DNA of 64,000 nt from Mycobacteriaceae bacterium (lineage in GTDB: Bacteria > Actinomycetota > Actinomycetes > Mycobacteriales > Mycobacteriaceae): the NCBI GenBank assembly GCA_019749805.1, contig JAIEPH010000033.1:1-64000 (forward strand), written 5' to 3'. Under the pieces are notes generated by a model. It worked only from the letters and a program-made list of their open reading frames with translations, did no database searches and was not told where the DNA came from. The position numbers were made by a program, and so were the translations under genes. Of the stretch, positions 8,232 through 16,027 are shown in pieces. Positions within the stretch are counted from its first letter, which is position 1, and every line of letters starts with the position of its first letter.

Positions 8232-9583
8232 TGTCCCGCCTCCCCGGTCAGCGGCGGCGCCTCACCGGGTGCGGGAACCATCACCGGGCTCGGCGTCGGT
8301 ACCGGGATGGACCCCAGCCCCGGCGGCGCCTCCGCGGGGGGTCCCGGCGGCGGTCCCCCCGGCGGCGGCGCGGGAAGCGGCTCACGGTAGGGATAGCAGC
8401 CGGTCGGGCCCGGCAGCGGCAGCCCAGGCGGACCACATCCTTGATCGCCCGGATTGCCTGTGATCGCATCGGGCAGCTGAAGATTCGGATCGCCGCCCTG
8501 GCCGGTACGTGGGTACGGCACCGGCATCGCCGGGACTGCGGGTGTGCCGATCTGCGGGTCGGTGCGCTCGGACGGCAACAGCACGTTGGGATCCAGACCG
8601 AGGTCGGAGAACGCCACGTCGATGAACGGCTGCAGGAACTGGCCGGGAAGCAGGTTGGCGATGTAGTTCTTGAAGAACGGCCCCGACGAAACCGATTCAC
8701 CGAGCGACATCGCATAGCCGGTCAGCAGTTTCAGCCCCTTTTGCAGCCGCTCCTTGCGGTTGTCGAGGACCGTCAGCACGCCATTCAGCTTGTCGATCGC
8801 GGGCCTCATCGTGTCGCGGTTCTCGGAGATGAAACCCTCCAACTGCTGGCTCAGCGCCGAGATGCTGCCGGAGATCTGGTCGATTGCGGCGCTCTGGTTC
8901 TGCAGCTCGGCCAGAAGTGCATTGGTGTCGGCGATCAGGCTGACAACCTGGTCGCTGCGCTCGGCCAGCACCGCCGTCGACTTGTTGGCGTTGGTGAGCA
9001 GTTCCCGCAACTCCGCGTCGCGTTCGTTGAGGGTCTCGGAGAACCGGGCAACGCCTTCGACGGCGACCCGAAGCTGGGGCGGGGTCTCGGAGAACGTATC
9101 CGCAACCACCCGCAGGGAATCGGAAAGCTGCGTGGTGTCCAGACCGCTGATGGTCGTCGCGAGCTCACCCAGCGCGTCGGGCAGCTGGTACGGCGACGTC
9201 GTGCGGTCACGCGGAATCGTGCCCTCCTGGCGGCCGTCGCCCCGCGACATGACCTCGAGGATCTTCGCGCCCAGCAGGCCCTTGGTCTTGATCGCGGCCT
9301 CGGTGCGGTCCCCGAGCGCGATGTCGTCGTCGATGGTGAACTTGACCAGAACCTGCGGCCCATCCAGGTCGATCGACCGGACCTGGCCCACCTGGAAGCC
9401 CGAAACCTGCACGCCCGCACCGGTTGTCAGTCCGCCGGCCTCGTCGAAGTACGCCGAGTACTCCTTGGTCTGGTTGATGAACGGGATCTTGTCGTATTGC
9501 AGCGCGACGAGCACGATCGCGGCGGTCAGGCCGAGGCCGATGGCCCCCATGACGAGCGGACTACGTTCGGAGAACGGCTTCAT
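8228..9583 (-). CDS. MceC family substrate-binding protein
   Basis: A 451-residue Mce protein. I start it at the ATG at 9583 (MKPFSERSPLV), which overlaps the mceB TGA by four bases and sits 11-12 bases after a GGGAGG ribosome site; a GTG twelve bases further upstream lies inside that site. An N-terminal transmembrane helix (residues 10-28) is followed by the MlaD domain (GGLTTGAGVQVSGFQVGQV, about 46-65), the helical CUP1 region and an unusually long Pro/Gly-rich C-terminus (about residues 375-451). Confidence 0.93.
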   Translation of the reverse strand: MKPFSERSPLVMGAIGLGLTAAIVLVALQYDKIPFINQTKEYSAYFDEAGGLTTGAGVQVSGFQVGQVRSIDLDGPQVLVKFTIDDDIALGDRTEAAIKTKGLLGAKILEVMSRGDGRQEGTIPRDRTTSPYQLPDALGELATTISGLDTTQLSDSLRVVADTFSETPPQLRVAVEGVARFSETLNERDAELRELLTNANKSTAVLAERSDQVVSLIADTNALLAELQNQSAAIDQISGSISALSQQLEGFISENRDTMRPAIDKLNGVLTVLDNRKERLQKGLKLLTGYAMSLGESVSSGPFFKNYIANLLPGQFLQPFIDVAFSDLGLDPNVLLPSERTDPQIGTPAVPAMPVPYPRTGQGGDPNLQLPDAITGNPGDQGCGPPGLPLPGPTGCYPYREPLPAPPPGGPPPGPPAEAPPGLGSIPVPTPSPVMVPAPGEAPPLTGEAGQ

Positions 9584-10611
9584 CGCGGCGCGCACCTCCC
9601 GGTCGGCTGTCCGGCGATCTTCACATATACCGGCTGGCCACCCTTTCCGTTGAGCTTGAGGATGATGTCGCAGAGGTAGAACGAGAAGAAGTCACCGTAA
9701 ATGCCCTGCCGGCTCAACGCTTGATAGGCGTCGGGGAGGGTGTTGATCAGGTTGTCGAAATAGTCGACATCGGCCACCACGATGCCCGCCGCCCGGTCCG
9801 TTTCCTGGATTGTCTTCGCGAACGGTGGACGTGCCTGCGACAGCAGATCGGCGACACTGCCTGCTGCGGCATTCGCGTACGCGACACCGTTGGCGATATC
9901 GGTCCTGCGTTCCGCGAGTCCCTGCACTAGCTCCGAGAGCGACTCGACCGCCTTTGCGAACTGGTCACTTTGGCCGCCGAGCGATCCGAGCACGGTGTTC
10001 AGGTTGACGATGACCTCACCGATCAACTGATCGCGGTCGGCCAGTGTGTTGGTCAGCGCCGCGGTCTGCGTCAGGAATGAGCCGATCGTCGCGCCCTGGC
10101 CCTCGAACGCCGCAATCAGCTGTCCGGACAAAGCATTCACCTGGTCAGGGTCCAACGCCGAGAACAGCGGCCGGAAGCCACCGATCAACGCATCGAGATC
10201 CAGTGCGGGCGATGTCCGGGCCAGCGGAATCGTCTCCCCCGGCTTCACTTTCGTGGTGCCACCCGCACCCTCCACCAGAGACAGGTAACGGCCGCCGATC
10301 AGGTCGTCGTACCGGATCACCGCCCGGTTGCCGTCGGTGAGCACGACCGAATCGTCGGCGGTGAACTCGACGAGTGCGGTCGTATCCCCCTGGATGGAGA
10401 TGTTTTCGACCTTGCCGACCTCCACGCCCGCGATGCGGACGAAGTCGTTCTTCTCCAGGCCTGTCACGTTCAGGAACTCGGCCTTGTATGTGTCGGCCTT
10501 TTCTCCGAAGCGCAGCTGCCCGAACACCGCGTACAGCGCGAACACGCCGAGCAGACACACGGCCAGGAAGACGCCGAGACGCACGGCTGCGCTTTTCCAG
10601 CTGCCGGTCAT
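9580..10611 (-). CDS. MceB family substrate-binding protein
   Basis: A 343-residue Mce protein. The frame stays open upstream, but the start MTGSWKSAAVRLGVF at 10611 is preceded by a GGAAAGGAA ribosome site and gives the normal family length and membrane anchor (residues 8-28). The upstream extension overlaps mceA out of frame and is Arg-rich, so it is not coding. The MlaD domain includes VTGLEKNDFVRIAGVEVGKV near residues 45-65. A short cysteine-containing C-terminus (FYLCDIILKLNGKGGQP) is typical of MceB, which lacks a Pro-rich tail. Confidence 0.92.
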   Translation of the reverse strand: MTGSWKSAAVRLGVFLAVCLLGVFALYAVFGQLRFGEKADTYKAEFLNVTGLEKNDFVRIAGVEVGKVENISIQGDTTALVEFTADDSVVLTDGNRAVIRYDDLIGGRYLSLVEGAGGTTKVKPGETIPLARTSPALDLDALIGGFRPLFSALDPDQVNALSGQLIAAFEGQGATIGSFLTQTAALTNTLADRDQLIGEVIVNLNTVLGSLGGQSDQFAKAVESLSELVQGLAERRTDIANGVAYANAAAGSVADLLSQARPPFAKTIQETDRAAGIVVADVDYFDNLINTLPDAYQALSRQGIYGDFFSFYLCDIILKLNGKGGQPVYVKIAGQPTGRCAPR

Positions 10612-10657
10612 TGCGGTATTCCTTTCCGGTCGAAGTGTCGGTCGAAGTGTCGGGGGG

Positions 10658-12115
10658 TCACGGTCCTGGTGCCGCGAAGTGCGGCAACGGAACCGGCGGC
10701 AACGGTGTCGGTTGCTGGAACGCAGGCGCCTGCACCACGAAGGGCTCCGACCCCGGCCGCGGACCCGGATCCTTCGGCGCTCCCGGGGGCGGGGCCGGCG
10801 GCAGACCCGGCCACAGCGGCGTTCCGTCCGGCGCGTACAGCGGCGCGCCGTACGCCGGGGCACCCGGATACGGGACCGGCCCGATCGCGGGGCCGCCGAA
10901 CAGGTTTCGGATACTCGGCGGCTCAGGCACCGCACGGGTGGTCGGCAAGTAGTTGACGTAGCCGGGGAAGCCGATGCCGGGGTTGGGCCGCCAGTCGACG
11001 CCGGTTCCGAAGCCGGTGTTCGTCACGAGCTGGCGCACCGGCCAGTTGTCCTTGACAACCGGCAGCGACCCGCAGCCGGGCTTGCCGCCGGGTCCGCCCT
11101 TGGCGCCGACGATGGGTAGGTGCCGCGGGTAGCTGTACGGATCATCTCCGAGGGCCAGGCCCGCGTCGAGGATGATCGATCGTCCGTTGCCGCCCGGCGC
11201 TTCGTACCCACCGTGGTCGAGCAGGTACTTGGCGCCGACCAGCAGACAGGTATAGGACGGGTTGTACTTGTACAGCAGGTTGGTCGTCGGCTCGAGCACG
11301 TTGATGGCCTTGATCAGATTCGCCTGGCTCGGCGCAAGCAGCGCGATGCCGCTGTTGGAGAGCCCGATTGTGCTGAGCAACAACGCATCCAGGGCGTCCG
11401 CATGCCTGGTCACGGTCTCGCTGGTGGTGCTGGCTGCATTGAGCGTCGCGAGAATGTCTTGTGCCGCAACGCTGTAGGTGTCGCTGAAGTTCTTGAGCGA
11501 CTGCCAGTCGGCGCGGATGGTCTCGCTGCGCGGGTTCAGCGCGAGAAGGACCTGATTGGCGTCGGTGGTCGCCTCCCCGATCCGCTCGCCCTTGCCGCGG
11601 ACACCTTCGGCGAGCGCCGACAGCACGCTGTTGAGCTTGGCCGGGTCGATCTGGTCGAGCACGCCGACGACGTTCTCGAACACCGTGTTGACCTCGACGC
11701 TGACGTTGCGCGACACCAGCACCTGGCCGGCCCTCAGCCGTTCCGAACTGGGATCGCTCGGATAGACGAGGTCGACGAACTTGGCGCCGAACACCGTGGT
11801 GGCACGGATCTGCGCCTCGACGTTGGCCGGGATGTACTGGAGTTGATCCGGGTAGATCTCGAGCTTGAGCTTGACCGGTTCGCTGCCGCCCTCGATTGCG
11901 GCGACCCGCCCGACCTGAACACCGCGCAGCTTGACCTTGGCGTCGGTTTCCATCACCAGACCGGACCGCTCGGACGTCAGCGTGACCGGCACGAACTTCT
12001 CCAGCGAACCCGTGAACAATGCCGCCGTCAGCCAGATGGCGCCGATCACCAACAGCACCAAGAACAGCGTCCACCAACCCGGGTGCAACCCCTCGTCGTC
12101 CCTCGCGTCAGCCAT
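10658..12115 (-). CDS. MceA family substrate-binding protein
   Basis: The first Mce subunit of the operon, 485 residues. A membrane anchor (residues 14-34) precedes the MlaD domain (SGLVMETDAKVKLRGVQVG, about 50-70) and a long helical region. The C-terminal region after residue 300 contains PSYTCLLVGAKYLLDHGGYE, characteristic of MceA, then a Pro-rich tail (PAPPPGAPKDPGPRP). It begins four bases beyond the yrbEB stop codon. The family includes Mce1A, linked to host-cell entry, but the operon type here cannot be fixed from sequence alone. Confidence 0.93.
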   Translation of the reverse strand: MADARDDEGLHPGWWTLFLVLLVIGAIWLTAALFTGSLEKFVPVTLTSERSGLVMETDAKVKLRGVQVGRVAAIEGGSEPVKLKLEIYPDQLQYIPANVEAQIRATTVFGAKFVDLVYPSDPSSERLRAGQVLVSRNVSVEVNTVFENVVGVLDQIDPAKLNSVLSALAEGVRGKGERIGEATTDANQVLLALNPRSETIRADWQSLKNFSDTYSVAAQDILATLNAASTTSETVTRHADALDALLLSTIGLSNSGIALLAPSQANLIKAINVLEPTTNLLYKYNPSYTCLLVGAKYLLDHGGYEAPGGNGRSIILDAGLALGDDPYSYPRHLPIVGAKGGPGGKPGCGSLPVVKDNWPVRQLVTNTGFGTGVDWRPNPGIGFPGYVNYLPTTRAVPEPPSIRNLFGGPAIGPVPYPGAPAYGAPLYAPDGTPLWPGLPPAPPPGAPKDPGPRPGSEPFVVQAPAFQQPTPLPPVPLPHFAAPGP

Positions 12116-12119
12116 CGCG

Positions 12120-12995
12120 TCATCCAGCCAGATTGAAGTTGCCGGTTTGCCCGTACACCGCGAGCGAGATCATCATCACGACGAACGCCGCGACAATCAG
12201 CGAAGTCCGCACCGCACGTCCCACGGCCTCCCCCACGCCCGCCGGTCCTCCGCTTGCCGAGAAGCCGTAATAGGTGTGGATCAGCATGATCGCCACGGCC
12301 ATCGCGATGCTCTGAACAAACGACCACACCAGGTCCGTCGGATTGAGGAATGTGCGGAAGTAGTGGTCATACACACCGGTCGACTGGCCATAGATCACGG
12401 TGGTGCCGAATCGTGCGGCCCAGAACGACGCGAGCACGCCCACGCAGTACAGCGGAATCACGACGACGAGGCCCGCCATCACGCGGGTGGACGCGAGGTA
12501 CGCGATGCTGCGGATGCCCATCACCTCGAGCGCGTCGATCTCCTCGTTGATCCGCATGGCACCCAGTTGCGCCGTGGCGCCGGCGCCGATGGTGGCCGCC
12601 AGAGCGATCGCCGTAGTCGCCGGGGCGATGAGGCGGACATTGAAGAACGCCGACGCGAACCCCGTCAACGCCTCGACGCCGATCTCGGAGAAGTCGGTAT
12701 AGCCCTGCACCGCCACCAGGGCGCCGGTGGTCACCGTGAGAAAGCCGACGATCGCGACCGTTCCACCGATCACCACCAGTGCGCCTGTGCCCAGGCCCAT
12801 CTGAGCGATGATGCGCATCAGCTCGATCCGGTAGTTGGTGAACACGTACGGGATGCTGCGCAGCGTCTTGCCGTAGAACTTCGTCTGCACGCCAACGTGA
12901 TTCCAGGCTCCGGCATAACCGTCGAGCCGCTTCGCCAAGCGAGGAAACCGCCGGTCGATCGGCCGGCGGGTCCGTTCCACAGGTGCGCTGCTCAC
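12120..12995 (-). CDS. YrbE-B type MlaE/ABC permease of the Mce transporter
   Basis: A 291-residue MlaE-family permease. About six hydrophobic segments are visible, and the family loop IGAGATAQLGAMRINEEIDA (near 150-170) carries the conserved EEIDAL motif, the likely coupling contact to the ATPase. The N-terminal 30 residues are basic (ERTRRPIDRRFPRLAKRL). The GTG start overlaps the yrbEA stop by four bases. With yrbEA it forms the inner-membrane permease on which the MceA-F assembly sits. Confidence 0.93.
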   Translation of the reverse strand: MSSAPVERTRRPIDRRFPRLAKRLDGYAGAWNHVGVQTKFYGKTLRSIPYVFTNYRIELMRIIAQMGLGTGALVVIGGTVAIVGFLTVTTGALVAVQGYTDFSEIGVEALTGFASAFFNVRLIAPATTAIALAATIGAGATAQLGAMRINEEIDALEVMGIRSIAYLASTRVMAGLVVVIPLYCVGVLASFWAARFGTTVIYGQSTGVYDHYFRTFLNPTDLVWSFVQSIAMAVAIMLIHTYYGFSASGGPAGVGEAVGRAVRTSLIVAAFVVMMISLAVYGQTGNFNLAG

Positions 12996-13759
12996 ATCGT
13001 CACCCGCACTGCCACCGCGGTCGCGACGACGTTGATCGCGAACAGCGCCATGAACGTGAAGACGACGGTCTCGTTGACCGCGTTGCCGACGCCCGCCGGG
13101 CCGCCGCCCACGGATATGCCTTTGTAGCAGGCGATCAGACCCGCCGAGAGCCCGAACAACGCCGCCTTGATCAGCGCGATGGTGACGTCGAGCGCGCCGA
13201 TGATCAGCGTCAGGCCCGCGGCGAACGCACCGGGTGACACGTTCTGGATGTAGACGCAGAAGAAGTAGGCACCCGCGAGGCCGACAAGGATCACCGTCGC
13301 GGACAGTGCCAGCGACACCAGGGTCGCGGCCAGCACACGGGGCACCACGAGCGCCTGGATCGGATCGACGCCCATCACTCGCAGCGCGTCGAGTTCCTCA
13401 CGAATGGTCCTGGCGCCGAGGTCGGCGCACATGGCTGTGGCGCCCGCGCCCGCGACGACCAGCACCGTCACGATCGGGCCGATCTGCCGCACCGTGCCGA
13501 GCGCGGCACCGGTTCCGGAGAAGTCGGCTGCACCGAACTCCCTGAGCAGAATGTTGAAGGTGAACGTCAGCAGCACGGTGTAGGGGATCGTCAACATCAA
13601 AGTCGGCACGATCGACACCCGGGCGACGAACCACGCTTGAGTAATGAATTCGCGCCACGCCAACGGCGGCCTGACCATCGCGACGAACGTGTCGAGCGCC
13701 ATCCCGTAGAAACCGCCGACTGCGCGGACCGGCTTGACGAGGACGTCGGAAGCGACCAC
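12992..13759 (-). CDS. YrbE-A type MlaE/ABC permease of the Mce transporter
   Basis: First gene of the operon, 255 residues, GTG start preceded by an AAGGAA ribosome site. MlaE-family permease with the motif VVAGAGATAMCADLGARTIR followed by EELDALRVMGVDPIQ, and GGGPAGVGNAVNETVV near the C-terminus, both highly conserved in YrbE proteins. The promoter should lie in the 192-base gap 13760-13951, where I see only a GAAAGGC direct repeat and no KstR-type operator. That argues against this being the cholesterol-importing mce4 locus. Confidence 0.94.
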   Translation of the reverse strand: MVASDVLVKPVRAVGGFYGMALDTFVAMVRPPLAWREFITQAWFVARVSIVPTLMLTIPYTVLLTFTFNILLREFGAADFSGTGAALGTVRQIGPIVTVLVVAGAGATAMCADLGARTIREELDALRVMGVDPIQALVVPRVLAATLVSLALSATVILVGLAGAYFFCVYIQNVSPGAFAAGLTLIIGALDVTIALIKAALFGLSAGLIACYKGISVGGGPAGVGNAVNETVVFTFMALFAINVVATAVAVRVTM

Positions 13760-13951
13760 CTGCTACTTCCTTCCGCCTGAACAGATCCCCTGCCCCCAGA
13801 AGTGCTGTGAAGCTGGGCACCGCGATGGGACGCCGGTGACCGTAACATCACGGGTTCCAGGACGCGCGATAGGACCGTGGCTGCGGCGTGGTATCCGCCC
13901 GAAAGGCATACGAAAGGCTACTTCCGGGACGCTAATTAGATGCCGTAACCG

Positions 13952-14422
13952 TCAAAAACGGACAGCTTCCTCCAATTCGACGATGACGATCTTGCGCATT
14001 CCGAGCATCGATTTGGTTGCCGCGGCGGCGCGTGCGGGGTCCGGGTCGGCAAGCAATTCATAGAGCCGGTTGGGCACAACCTGCCAGCTCAGGCCGAATC
14101 GATCCTTGAGCCAGCCGCACTGCGACTCCACGCCCCCGTCGAGCAACCGCTCCCAGTAATAGTCGACCTCGGCCTGGTCCTTGCAGCGGATTTCGAACGA
14201 CACCGCCTCGGAAAACGGGAACTGCGGACCGCCATTGATGCCGATGAAAGGTTGATTGTCCAGCGAGAATCTGCCCCACGCCACCTCACCGGGCGTACCA
14301 GGTCCGGCGTCGGTGTAGCGCTCCAACCCCTCGATCGAGGAGTTGGGGAAGATCGCGGTATAGAACGCCGCGGCTTCCTCGAGATTGTCGTCGAACCACA
14401 GGCTTGGCGTAATAGCAGGCAT
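13952..14422 (-). CDS. VOC-fold protein, PhnB/3-demethylubiquinone methyltransferase-like
   Basis: A 156-residue single VOC-domain protein. It opens with ITPSLWFDDNLEEAAAFYT and contains PFIGINGGPQFPFSEAVSF and LSWQVVPNRLYELL, the pattern of PhnB-like proteins once annotated as 3-demethylubiquinone-9 3-methyltransferases. That enzyme name is unlikely to be right for the family; the reaction is unknown. It follows the TetR gene on the same strand after 30 bases and may share its transcript. Confidence 0.85.
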   Translation of the reverse strand: MPAITPSLWFDDNLEEAAAFYTAIFPNSSIEGLERYTDAGPGTPGEVAWGRFSLDNQPFIGINGGPQFPFSEAVSFEIRCKDQAEVDYYWERLLDGGVESQCGWLKDRFGLSWQVVPNRLYELLADPDPARAAAATKSMLGMRKIVIVELEEAVRF

Positions 14423-14452
14423 GTCAGAACCGACTGCCGCCGGCCCCGAAAC

Positions 14453-15067
14453 TCATCGCCCGGTGGCACCCAGCGCACGTAACGCGAAGTCCAGGACCCG
14501 GTTCTGCGCCCGCTGCACACCTTCCTTGTCCTCGTAGTGCTGGGTGAGCATCACCCTGCTGATCAGTGCGCTGATCGCGATCGCATCTTCTTCGGGATCG
14601 GCCAGCGGAAATGTGCCGTCCTCGCGGCCGCGGCGCAGGATCCTGACCAGCGAGCGCTCGCGATCGGCATGAGCCTTCTCGCGCGTCTCCCGGTATCCCT
14701 TGGCGGCGCGCACTTCATACGAATCGATTACTGAGAAGCGCGTTCGGGTCTGATCGTCGTGAATCAATCCGAACATGCCGGATATCCAGGCCCTGACCTG
14801 ATCCACCGGACCGCCGGGGACCTCGGCACAGATGCGCTCCAGGCGCTCGGCCAACAAGTCGGTCTGCTCGCGCAGCATCGCCAGGAACAGCTCGTCCTTG
14901 GATTCGAAGTGGCGGTAGAACGCCCGCGTCGACACGCCCGCACGCTGCAGGATCGCCGCGACCGAGATCGCCCCGGAATGGGGCTCTGACAGGCAGGTAT
15001 AGGCGGCATCGATGATGCAACCACGGTCATCACCCTCGGCAGTCTCCGGCTGCACGTCGCAAATCAT
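14453..15067 (-). CDS. TetR/AcrR family transcriptional regulator
   Basis: A 204-residue regulator starting at the ATG at 15067 (MICDVQPETAEGDD). The frame is open much further upstream, but that part is antisense to the next gene. The HTH lies near residues 17-63: AAYTCLSEPHSGAISVAAIL, then QRAGVSTRAFYRHFESKDEL. The C-terminal ligand domain is helical and ends in LDFALRALGATGR. It is divergent from the hydrolase/aminotransferase pair and about 700 bases upstream of the mce operon on the same strand. Control of either unit is plausible and untested. Confidence 0.9.
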   Translation of the reverse strand: MICDVQPETAEGDDRGCIIDAAYTCLSEPHSGAISVAAILQRAGVSTRAFYRHFESKDELFLAMLREQTDLLAERLERICAEVPGGPVDQVRAWISGMFGLIHDDQTRTRFSVIDSYEVRAAKGYRETREKAHADRERSLVRILRRGREDGTFPLADPEEDAIAISALISRVMLTQHYEDKEGVQRAQNRVLDFALRALGATGR

Positions 15068-15095
15068 AGGGACGCCGTTCGCCGGCCGGGCCGGA

Positions 15096-15122
15096 GTTAC
15101 GCGCAAATTCTTCCTCGGTAAC
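15096..15122. promoter_or_regulatory. Possible TetR operator in the divergent promoter region
   Basis: The 87-base gap between the divergent TetR and hydrolase genes contains GTTAC at 15096-15100 and its complement GTAAC at 15118-15122, 17 bases apart. TetR regulators often bind palindromes in such gaps. The arms are short, so this could be chance. Confidence 0.25.
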
Positions 15123-15154
15123 GTGAGGCTCCGGATCGGCGGAGAGGAAGTCGG

Positions 15155-16027
15155 TTGGATACCACACGCTACGAGCCGCAGACCGTGAAGTTCCGGGCAG
15201 CCGGCGTCGACGGTGACATCACCCTGGTCGCCGACGAGTGGAACCGCGGGGCGCCGTCCGCGCAGGATCGGCCGACGGTGCTGATGCTCCACGGTGGCGG
15301 CCAGAACCGCTTCTCGTGGAAGGGCACCGGGCAGATCCTGGCCGAGCACGGGCTGCACGTCGTCGCCCTGGACAGCCGTGGGCACGGCGACAGTGACCGC
15401 GCCCCTGATGCCAATTACACGGTCGATGCGCTGTGTAACGACACCCTGGCCGTCATCGACCAGATCGGCCGTCCGGTGATCCTGATCGGCGCAAGCATGG
15501 GCGGAATGACCGGAATGCTGGTCGCACACGCCGGCGGGCCGCAGCGGGTGACCAAGCTCGTACTCGTCGACGTGGTACCGCGCTACCAGAAGGACGGCAG
15601 CGCCCGCATTCGCGAGTTCATGGCGAGCGGCATCGATGGCTTCGCGTCGCTCGACGAGGCGGCCGACGCGGTTGCCGCATATCTCCCCCACCGGACGAAG
15701 CCGCGCAGCCCCGAGGGTTTGAAGAAGAATCTTCGTTTGCGTGACGGACGGTGGTACTGGCACTGGGATCCGGCGTTCCTCACCGCACCGATGGACGACC
15801 CGTTCGTCCGGGTGGAGAAGCTCGAGCGGGCAGTGATCGAATCGACGATCCCGATCCTGCTCATCCGGGGCAAGCTTTCCGATGTGGTCGGTTCCGAAGG
15901 GGTCAAAGACTTTCTGGAAAAGGTGCCCCGCGCCGAATTCGTCGAGTTGACCGAAGCCGGGCACACCGCAGCCGGGGACGACAACGACGCCTTCTCCGAA
16001 GTCGTCGTTCAGTTCGTCTGCAAGTGA
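15155..16027 (+). CDS. Alpha/beta hydrolase (serine nucleophile)
   Basis: A 290-residue alpha/beta hydrolase. The TTG start follows a GGAGAGGAAG ribosome site by five bases. The oxyanion motif MLHGGGQNR is near residues 44-52, the nucleophile elbow GASMGGM puts the nucleophile at Ser114, and TEAGHTAAG near the end holds the catalytic His. Likely an esterase, lactonase or related C-C hydrolase; the substrate is unknown. Its stop overlaps the GTG start of the next gene (GTGA), so both are translationally coupled and probably act together. Confidence 0.85.
   Translation: MDTTRYEPQTVKFRAAGVDGDITLVADEWNRGAPSAQDRPTVLMLHGGGQNRFSWKGTGQILAEHGLHVVALDSRGHGDSDRAPDANYTVDALCNDTLAVIDQIGRPVILIGASMGGMTGMLVAHAGGPQRVTKLVLVDVVPRYQKDGSARIREFMASGIDGFASLDEAADAVAAYLPHRTKPRSPEGLKKNLRLRDGRWYWHWDPAFLTAPMDDPFVRVEKLERAVIESTIPILLIRGKLSDVVGSEGVKDFLEKVPRAEFVELTEAGHTAAGDDNDAFSEVVVQFVCK

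Noticed and set aside
5725..9679. Long plus-strand frames opposite mceC-mceF
   Set aside because: Their translations show no family motifs, while the minus-strand Mce proteins are complete and in operon order.
10612..10935. Upstream extension of mceB
   Set aside because: Overlaps mceA out of frame and is a poly-Arg shadow; the ATG at 10611 has a ribosome site and the normal Mce N-terminus.
13760..13951. Possible KstR site before the mce operon
   Set aside because: No T-nn-AAC-nn-GTT-nn-A match is present, so assignment to the cholesterol mce4 system is not supported.
15068..15964. N-terminal extension of the TetR gene to a 503-codon frame
   Set aside because: The extension is antisense to the alpha/beta hydrolase with clear catalytic motifs; the TetR domain begins at 15067.
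15751..16023. N-terminal extension of the aminotransferase fusion
   Set aside because: Lies out of frame inside the hydrolase. The GTG overlapping the hydrolase stop is the natural start.
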